Positions 56,709 through 64,000 of a stretch of 64,000 bases of DNA are shown here, piece after piece. Each line of letters begins with the position of its first letter. Positions within the stretch are counted from its first letter, which is position 1. Both the position numbers and the translations under genes were made by a program. This DNA is from Isochrysis galbana (Eukaryota; Haptophyta; Isochrysidales; Isochrysidaceae): assembly GCA_018136815.1 (NCBI GenBank), contig CM030931.1, forward strand, positions 1,105,511-1,169,510. Reading direction: 5' to 3'. The notes under the pieces are model-generated. The model saw nothing but the letters and a program-made list of their open reading frames with translations. It did no database searches and was not told the DNA's origin.

Positions 56709-59700
56709 ATGGAGTCGTCCTCGCCTTCCCCCCCTCCCAACGCGCAGCACGGCGGGCGCGGGCGCGGGCGGGGCGGCCCGCGCGACTTCACCACGCTAAA
56801 TCGTAGGGCAGGCGGCAAGCCCGCGCGCGCGCGCAGCGCCAAGGGTGGCGCGAGCGGAGGCCGGTGGGGCGACGGCAATGACGAGGCCGGGACCATAGCC
56901 ACTCTCAAGGATAACTTCGGCTTCATCGAACCGCTGCGCGAGGGTGGGACAGCACCACCGGGCGAGGACAATATTTTCTTCCACTTTTCCACTTGGTGCG
57001 GCCGCGATGCACCGCGCGTAGGGGACGAGGTCTCATACAGCATTCAGCTTGACCGTCGGACAGGCCGCGATGCTGCCACACGGGTCACGCCGCTCCCGCC
57101 CGGCACGCTGCCAACGCCGCCGCCCCCTGTCTCGATCGCCGCTCGCGCAGTAGTACAGCGCGAAGTGCGCGGCGGCCGCGGTGGAGATGGCTACGGCGGA
57201 CGCCTCGCCATTTTACCCAATGGCGTCGACACAGTGATGGCGATCGGAGATACTGCAAACGGAGGGGCGACGAGACAAGTCGAGGTCATCCCTTTCGACG
57301 CACGCGACTGCGAGCGCGGCACCCAGCTTAATGTTGGAGATCTAGTTGAGTGCATGCTGACCTCGGCTCCTCCTGCGGGGGCATCACAACAGCGCTCCGC
57401 CTCGCGCATCCGGCTTCTCGAGCGAGGTGGCGGGCTGCCACGCGAGCAAGGCGTCGTCATCTCCCTCAAGGACAACTTTGGCTTCATCCGTCCGGAGGCC
57501 TCTGTCGGCGAGGTTTTCTTCCACTTTTCAGAGGCCCCTAGACGCCACGACAGTGTGGCCATGGGCGAACCGTCTCTTGTTGTGGGCGATGAAGTGTCGT
57601 TTGTGCGGACGACTGACCAGCGCTCTCAGAAGGTGGCTGCGACGAATCTCCGTAGCCTACCGGCAGGCACAGTGCGCTTTGAGACCGTCGGGGACGAGAC
57701 ACTGCGCGCCGTCGTGACGCGCCCCATGAGCGGTGGAGACCCACACTTCAAGCCCATCAGCCGACGCGACAAGGCTCAGCACTTCGGCGTGTTGAAACTC
57801 AAGGAGATGCCTGAAGGTGGTGACGCTGCCAACGATGTGCTATGTGACAGCTCAGTGCCCAATGAGGTTGATAGCCTTGGGCCGATGAGAGAGCCGGATG
57901 TTGAGGGGGCAGTGCGGGCGACGGCGGAGCTGGCAATTGCGGACCAAGCTGCCGGCGACGGCGCACTGACTTCGAGCGCTGCTTCCAGTGGTGATGGCAG
58001 CGGCAGGAAGGGTGGCCGCGGAGGGGCGCGCACCTATGGCTTCGCCCTCGACGACATTTGCGAGCCATGGCGTGCCGAGGGTCTGTTTGTAGGAGACGTG
58101 GTAACATTCAAGGTGGCCACCGAACGCGCCACCGGGGATGTTGGTGCGACCGAGGTACGGCTGGAGACGGCCGATTGGAGGCGTGGCTTTGTCACCTCGA
58201 CCCGCGAACATGACGGCATGGGGCTAATCCGTCCCGTGACTGGTGGCACATCGTTGCCTTTCCCGCTAGCGGCGCTACCGACGGTAGCTGTGGGGTCAGA
58301 GGTCGAATATCGTCGATCCACTGAGCCACGTGGCAAGCGCCCAGTTGCTGCCTGCGTGCGTTTAATTCCACCCGGGTCCATTATCTTGGACTGGGTGTGG
58401 CCCCAGCGCTGGGAGGCAGTCGTCAAGACAGCCCCACCGCGCGTGCCCCCGACATCATATAAGAAGGGACACCAGTCCGCTAGTGGCGGTGGCGGAGCAG
58501 ACTCAACGGGCGAAGTCGAGCTCGTCCGCCCTATGGACGCAGATGAAGAAAGTGCTGCAGGTGGCGTCAAGCAGGGTGGGCTTGATATGGGTCAGGCGTG
58601 GGTCCCTGACATTTCCGAGGTGACCCCTATTGTCGGTGAGGTGAAAGCGGGCGAGGGCGAGGTTGCTGCGGTGAAGCCTTACCCGGAGGGGGCAGCGCAG
58701 CGCGCTATCGAATCTCTTCTCTCCAGCACCGCCGGCACCTTGCTCCAGCTGCCTTTGTCGGCGCTGCAAGACTCGCGCACCTCCCTTGCCGCTGGCGATA
58801 TCGTCTCGCTCCAGATTGCCATCTCTGCGATCGATGGTACCATTCGTCCATGTGCAGCTTTGCTGGTGGCAGGAGCTGAGGGTGCGAGCGAGCAAGGCAT
58901 TGTCACTACGGCAAAACACGATTATGGCTTCCTCCGCGCAGCGAGTCGTCCTGGCGTTTTCTTCTTTCACTACTCGGAGCTGCCAGGGCGCACTCACCAG
59001 GTGATATGCAAGCGCACACTCAGCATGTTGCACCACAATCCGTTCACTTCGCACCCCCTTTCCTTACCTTTCAATTCTGTGGAGCTTCCATGTCTCCCGG
59101 CCCTTCTTTGTGATTTGGCAGGTACGCCCTGGCGACGAGTTCGAATTTGTTGTCGCTGCAGCTCCTCCCGACGGCATCACTGCGCCTGTCAAGAAGAAGG
59201 ATCGCGGAAACGCGATACGCCTTCGGCCTTTGCCGCCTGGGACAGTCCAGTTCGAGGACATCCTCATGGAAGCGGCAACCGGTGTCGTGGAGATAGTTGG
59301 AGAAGACTTCGCTGGCAACGTGGACGCTGCAGCCGTGATGGAAGGAGAAGGCGAGGAGGAGGACGCCGAGCCGAGCGAAGGAGGTGAAGGGGGAGGCGAG
59401 GAGGTGACTGAAGGTGGCGGAGGTGGCGGAAGTAGAGCCCGAGGAGTGAGCGGCAGCTCGAAGCGTAGTCGTGCGATAGTGATTCGGTTGGACCAGCTCT
59501 TCGAGGGTGAGCATCTTCGCCTGGCGCCTAGTCGCCGAGCAATGGACCAATCCTTCAGGGGCGCCCTTCCAGCCGCGGGGACGTCGGTCACATGCCGCCT
59601 TGGCAGGCGCAAAACCGATGGCCAGTTGGTGGTGGTCGATGTGCAGCCGGTACCGCTCTGTGGCACTGTGCGCGTATGCCATGGCGCGTCCGGTATTTTG

Positions 59701-60977
59701 CGGGCCACTACGCCGTTGCCTGCCGCTGCCGTCGAGCTTGCCCTCGCCGCAAGGGCTGCTGACGCCGCTGAGGAAGCGGCAAGCGGCTCCACCGGGCTTC
59801 AAGATTTGGTCGGATCGGGAGCATCCTGGGGGCGAGACGACAACACGGCTGCTGCTGCTGAAGCCTCCGATGCAGATGCTAGTGGCAGCGGGGCACCTTC
59901 AACCCCTGCTTGCTCGGCAGATGGACCAAGTGCACCGCCGGCAGCTGTGTACATCTCTGCCGGCCAGTCGCCGTTCCAAAACGCGGCGCCAACAGTCAAA
60001 ACCACCAAGTCCAGGCTAGCAGAGTTGGCTGAGACTCACTCGGATAAGGGCGCACAGCAGGTCAATATGTGGCTCTGCATGGATCTCGCTGTCCACACCC
60101 GCGCATCACTGACTTCACCGGGGTGGGATCCACCAAATAAACGTGCATTTAGCTATGTCCACATCTAATGCAGAGACCGCAGAGGATAGTGTAAATACTA
60201 AATCGCCTGCTTGTACGGTGACGACAGCAGGTGTTGCTCTGGCGCTTGCATACCCGACCCTCACCAGCGAGATACCCGGCCTCAATTCGCCCGCAGGTGC
60301 CGTTTGGCATGTGTGATACCATCTGCGACTCGAAGCGAGAGGCGAGAGTTGGAGTGGGCGATGAGGTGAGCTCAGTGGGGGGAAACGTACCGGGTGATAT
60401 TTGATGCGGCTGAGTAAACGCTCGCCTCGTAGTGATGCTGCGTCCAATCTAGAGTGCGTTCTTCAACTCTAGAGCACGTTTTGAGTCAGCACGGGAGTGT
60501 CTTCCGCACTCCATTCGCGGCGTTCCCCTTGTTCAGGTCGAATTTGCTCTCTGCTTCGATCCTAAGACCTTGCAGCTTGTCGCACGTCGGGTCCGCGTTA
60601 CCAAAGATTCCAACGAGGCGGATGGCACCGAATACACCAAGCGGCAGGTGCGTATGCCTCGATGGCACTCTCGCATCTTTCAGCATCGTTCATGCTTTGT
60701 CAGCACACCACAACCCGCCGGTGATACACGTCCTCACGCATTGTTTTGACGTCCTCTAGTGATGTTAATCCACGTCAGCACTCGCCATGACATACTTGGG
60801 CCTCTTTTCCCTTGCGCATCAACTGGGTACAACTACCCCTCCCTGATCTGCAAATTTCAGGTGGATCCAGCAAAGATGACTCGTTTCGCGAAAGGCCCAG
60901 ATGGCACCCGCGGCTTTGCGATTGGCCGGGGTAAACCCCTAGCACCCGTTGACGAAAGGGCAGCCATTGAGGCATAG
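56709..60977 (+). CDS. CSDE1: CSDE1/UNR-like multi-cold-shock-domain RNA-binding protein with SUZ-C end
   Basis: UNR/CSDE1 binds mRNA and controls translation and decay in the cytoplasm. Exons are 56709-59000, 59122-60060, 60297-60365, 60537-60647 and 60861-60977, all phase 0 (1175 residues). Cold-shock motifs recur: TIATLKDNFGFIEP with NIFFHFS and GDEVSY (61-110); GVVISLKDNFGFIRP with VFFHFSE and GDEVSF (245-300); a degenerate GFVTSTREHDGMGLIRP; and GIVTTAKHDYGFL with GVFFFHYSE (about 728-785). Weaker domains without FGF or FFH lie between (for example TYGFALDDICEPWRAEGLFV then GDVVTF), as in UNR's alternating canonical and non-canonical pattern. The end, RFAKGPDGTRGFAIGRGK, is a good SUZ-C motif. 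The N-terminus is an RG-rich tail (GRGRGRGGPR). Acidic and Ala-rich linkers make it longer than the animal protein. Confidence 0.9.
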
Positions 60978-61435
60978 CGTGCGGAATATGTACATCATCC
61001 TGCGACAATGACGGGGTCGGCATACAAAGCGTGGAGATTACGGCGGAAAGGGCGACACACAAAGCGTGGAGATCGGAATCCCCGCTCAAGATGGAGTCGC
61101 GGCAAGTGTTTGGATTTTTCCGTATCGTGAGTAATCGAATTGGATAGAGCCGGTGATGTCGCCTGAAGAGGGGTAGGATGAAGCAGGCGTAGGTGATAGA
61201 TTGACTTCGACGTGGTGGATCTTGCGCCGCGCTGGACGCCGGCAGCGATAGGTTAACCGCAGCCGCGCTCGGCTACATTCTTCCACGTGATACGCGATTT
61301 CACGTGTCGTTCCATTCGAGTAGGTAGGTACATTGCACGTTGCTATTGCGCTGACAGCATTAATTAGACCGCGCGCATTTATTAGTGGTGCTTTGGATGC
61401 GCTTGTCGCACATGTGTGGCTGATGGCGCGTTGCT
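60978..61435. other. Intergenic, no supported gene
   Basis: Unique-looking sequence downstream of the CSDE1-like stop. AAAGCGTGGAGAT occurs twice (61025 and 61059), a small direct repeat. No domain-like frame. Confidence 0.5.
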
Positions 61436-61439
61436 GTGT

Positions 61440-61760
61440 CGTGTTGCTGGCTTCTTCTACTTCTACTACACAGTCGGGAGCGGAGTGCCACAAGGCTGCC
61501 CGCTCTCGCCCGCCTCACCTTCCTGCTAACCACGGAAGCGCTTACGAGAGCCATAAATGGCGACGCCGACATTGAAGGTGTCGACCTCATCAACGGATAC
61601 GACCTCAAAATTAGCCAATTCGCGGATGACACGGCTCTTATAATATTACTAATAACAAAGAACTACGCGAGTATGAAAAAGGCACTCCAATGGGTCAACG
61701 CCCACGAAAGAGCGACGGGAGGGAAAACTAAAACTAATGGAACCAAATTCCAGGGTCCAA
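61440..61760 (+). pseudogene. Non-LTR reverse transcriptase fragment
   Basis: The plus strand reads GVPQGCPLSP (RT motif 4) at about 61480-61510, then in a shifted frame LTFLLTTEALTRAINGD and YDLKISQFADDTALI, which holds the FADD catalytic motif. A one-base change near 61510 separates the two. The fragment ends near 61760 where a repeated AAGCG(C/T)TCAATCACCATCA word occurs twice. It could be from the same LINE family whose C-terminal part lies at 9263-11091. Confidence 0.85.
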
Positions 61761-61879
61761 GGCGAGAAGCGCTCAATCACCATCACCCACAGCATGGAAA
61801 AGCGTTCAATCACCATCAGCCTACACGTGGATATAATAAACTTCATAATATTCTTACCGCACTCGCGGCGAATGGAACC

Positions 61880-62282
61880 ACTACCTACACGTTGTATACT
61901 TTCTACACCCCCACTCCCCCAGCCCTTCCCCCCCCGCCATCAAGCGGCTCCCCCCGTGCACTACTAGGGGGATAGGGGTGAAGGGCTTAGATATATGGTC
62001 CGGTGGCCCGCGCCCCCCCCGGTGATCCGTTCCCCCCGCTTCCTCCTCTGCCTACCGGGCTGGTGGCGGCCTCAGACCCGACTTATCATGTAAACAGGTG
62101 CGGGACTTACCTATTTTCCGGTGAGCGGAGCTCTCGCTCCGCCCACCCCCTTCTCCGCGCTCTCTCTCCCCTCTCCTGCAGGCACGCACGATGGCGCGCC
62201 TGCGACGGGCCTGCAGCTGCCCCTGGCGACCCCTGGAGGCTCCTGGAGGCCAGCTCAGGGGGCAGAGGAGGCTAGGGCTGAC
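61880..62282 (-). mobile_element. Retroposon/H-type fragment, reversed
   Basis: TATACTTTCTACACCCCCAC to GGGTGAAGGGCTTAGATATA is the H block reversed. The following part matches 23100-23340 reversed and stops at GGCAGAGGAGGCTAGGGCTG, joined directly to the frame of the next feature. Confidence 0.7.
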
Positions 62283-63026
62283 ACCCCTTGATGACGGCGG
62301 GGCATAGTCCCGGTAGGCTGGGCTTCGGAAGCTGATTACCTCAGCTTCACCCACTTCAGACTCATCATCTCGAAGGTGAGGAGGCGGATCAAATTGAATC
62401 AGAGGGAGGGGACCCTCCTCCACCTCATTGGCCAACTCAGCGACGCTGAAGTTGGCTTCATGCGGGAGAGGGTCATGCCCCACCATGGCCCGCTGTAATT
62501 GCACCCGGTGGGTGACAAAGGCAGCGGACGGAGGCTCACCATCCGACACGAGCTGGTCGGAGCCAATCATGGGGATAGCAGCCGGAGTGATGGGTGGCAT
62601 TGGCGCAGCCTCAGTGGTCGTGGGATCACTCGGGAATCCCACGGGAACAGAAGCTGCAGCGGGCAGAGAAGGTTCCTTGAGAGGTTCCTCCTCTGCGGCC
62701 GAGGACGGAAGCTTTGATTTCGTGCTTGTCGAGTCGAGCGGAGCCGGAGGGCTCTGAGCCACTCCGTCGCGAGCAGCACCGGCGGCTAGCGCGGCGCTTT
62801 GGCCCTCCTCCCCACCGGGAGTCGGGTGAATGAAATTCTGGACTGGGTCGGGCAACCCCATTTGGGTGTCTGGACGGGGAACGAACGGCGAACGAAGGGC
62901 TGTGGGGCGGCGAGGCGCTCCTAGCGGCCCTAGTGTGTTGGGTTTTAAGAGATTGTTAGACCTACAAAGAACTCTTCCCTCAGGGAGGGAGCCTAGGCTG
63001 CTTGAGTGCAGCGACGCAGCGAACAA
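62283..63026 (-). CDS. Retroelement-associated open frame, unknown
   Basis: On the minus strand, from 63026 about 248 codons are open before the repeat boundary: MFAASLHSSSLGSLPEGRVL, then Pro/Ser/Ala/Glu-rich text, then VTHRVQLQRAMVGHDPLPHE and GEAEVISFRSPAYRDYAPPS. The first 100 residues are kept at 3002-3300. There is no zinc knuckle or known domain. It may be a Gag/ORF1-type protein of the local retroelement. The real end is replaced by the retroposon fragment. Confidence 0.45.
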
Positions 63027-63560
63027 CGACGGACAACGGAGCTGAGAACAACAGGTTACACCGACTCACGAACACACCGGAATCATTCACCCAAACCAAG
63101 CAAATTATCAAGCAACCGCGACCCCAAATCACCGATAACTCAAACACGTCGCGAGAGACGGAGAGAGAGAGCGAGAGAGAGAGAGAGAGACTCCGCAGCG
63201 ACGGCCGGAGCGTGTCTCCGTTGTAACTTCCCACGTAGCGGAGAGTCCGAAGGGGAGCGTCCTGTCGCGCGACCACGGCGATCACTTTGGATACAGATCG
63301 CGACGAGATATCTTCACGACCGAATAAATCTTGCCGTTGAGCGTGAACCTTCTAGACGCTTCTAACGAACAACCCTGAGTAGCAACCAAGGGGAAGAAAC
63401 ACCAAAGGGGCCAAGGGCTTGCATGTAGCTTGCATCAAGGGGAAAGATTCCCTCACCTAAGAAGCGAACCTAGATTGATCTCCAAGGGGAGATGGCAAAT
63501 TAAACCTCAAATCTCGAGCGGATAGAGCAACCGACTCGCTCGCCAAAAACCTTGACCGAG
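63027..63560 (+). repeat. Leader-type repeat shared with 7950-8500
   Basis: CACCCAAACCAAGCAAA, ACTCAAACACGTCGCGAGAG, a GAGAGA run, CGCAGCGACGG(C/T)CGGAGCGTGT and CACGGCGATCAC(A/T)TTGGATA occur in the same order and orientation in both places. It lies between the minus-strand frame at 63026 and the plus-strand direction of the LINE, so it could be a two-way promoter or leader. Confidence 0.7.
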
Positions 63561-64000
63561 AAGAAAGAAGCAAGGACCTACAAGCCAAGGGTAGCGGACC
63601 TAGGGAAGGTGAGAGGAAATTTCCGAACGCCAACGCGAACGCCAAACGCGGGAAGGCAACGAAACCCTAACCCGGCTAAGCAGAACCTACGAAGAACAGG
63701 CCTGGACGACAACGAAAGACAGCAGGTCCCAAGAAAGAACCGGAACCCAACAAGAAACAACAAGCCTTGCAAGAAGCTAAACAAGCCTTCACAAGGTGAC
63801 CTGAGAGCCTGAGACAAGCGCGCAGCGAGTGACAGGCGACCTGGCTCCTTTGGGTCAAGATTACCCGAAAGGAGGAAACCTGGAATCTAGACCTGACAAA
63901 CAGGCTAGAAGGAAAGAAACGAGAACTCGAATTCTAGATCGCTAGGGACGAACCCTACCAACCTAGATGTACCTGAGCTTCACCGTGTGGCCGCACGGCG
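63561..64000. other. Purine-rich sequence to the window edge, no supported gene
   Basis: A-rich and G-rich words (GAACGCCAACGCGAACGCCA, AAGAAACAACAAGCC) continue the style of the retroelement leader. No domain-like frame is seen. Confidence 0.45.

Overview
The window is nuclear DNA of a eukaryote, most likely a unicellular alga. Its genes are split by short GT-AG introns (about 90-290 bp where both ends could be read). The coding DNA is GC-rich, and one membrane protein carries a huge Ser-Pro/Pro-Pro tract of the kind found in algal wall proteins. I cannot name the lineage. There are no rRNA genes, no CRISPR arrays and no clear tRNA genes, but there is one tRNA-like relic.

Layout, left to right. 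0.9-2.0 kb: a two-exon conserved gene of unknown function. 2.9-3.3 kb: a repeat that recurs inverted at 62.7-63.1 kb. 3.5-3.9 kb (-) and 4.2-7.2 kb (+): a divergent pair, the second an SCFD2-like Sec1/Munc18 protein. 7.4-11.4 kb: a decayed non-LTR retrotransposon. 11.9-12.7 kb: a single-pass membrane protein. 13-14.5 kb: repeats. 15.1-18.1 kb (-): a tubulin-tyrosine-ligase-like gene. 19.2-20.8 kb: an ankyrin exon (-) and a small gene with an NC-W motif (+). 21.3-23.6 kb: repeats. 24.5-31.0 kb: an ABCG half-transporter with a giant extracellular N-terminus. 31.2-33.8 kb: repeats. 33.9-37.8 kb (-): a SNF2/RING ATPase. 38.2-39.8 kb: repeats. 40.3-43.1 kb (-): a KEA/Kef-type cation/H+ antiporter with a C-terminal nucleotide-binding (RCK-like) region. 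43.9-46.8 kb: repeats. 47.5-49.5 kb (-): a homeodomain protein. 50.9-56.3 kb: a nested stack of mobile elements, including an almost new Copia-type LTR element and a transposase gene split by a retroposon. 56.7-61.0 kb: a CSDE1/UNR-like multi-cold-shock protein ending in a SUZ-C motif. 61.4-64 kb: retroelement debris.

The host genes do not form a pathway. They are ordinary cellular genes (vesicle tethering/SM proteins, ion transport, chromatin, tubulin-like modification, translational control) separated by mobile DNA. The strongest new material lies in the repeats. A retroposon family of about 870-880 bp has two copies, each with exact 17-bp target duplications and an A/T-rich 3' tail. A 190-bp palindromic element can be compared directly with a related site lacking it. 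The Copia element has identical-length LTRs with two differences and sits in a palindrome of an older repeat. Among the genes, the ABCG protein with a roughly 570-residue proline-rich stalk and a C-terminal coiled coil is the most unusual.

Exon joins for six genes (ABCG, KEA-type, CSDE1-like, TTL-like, homeodomain, SNF2) were worked out by hand. They were accepted because splice dinucleotides, reading phase and family motifs agree at once. They have not been checked against transcripts or databases.
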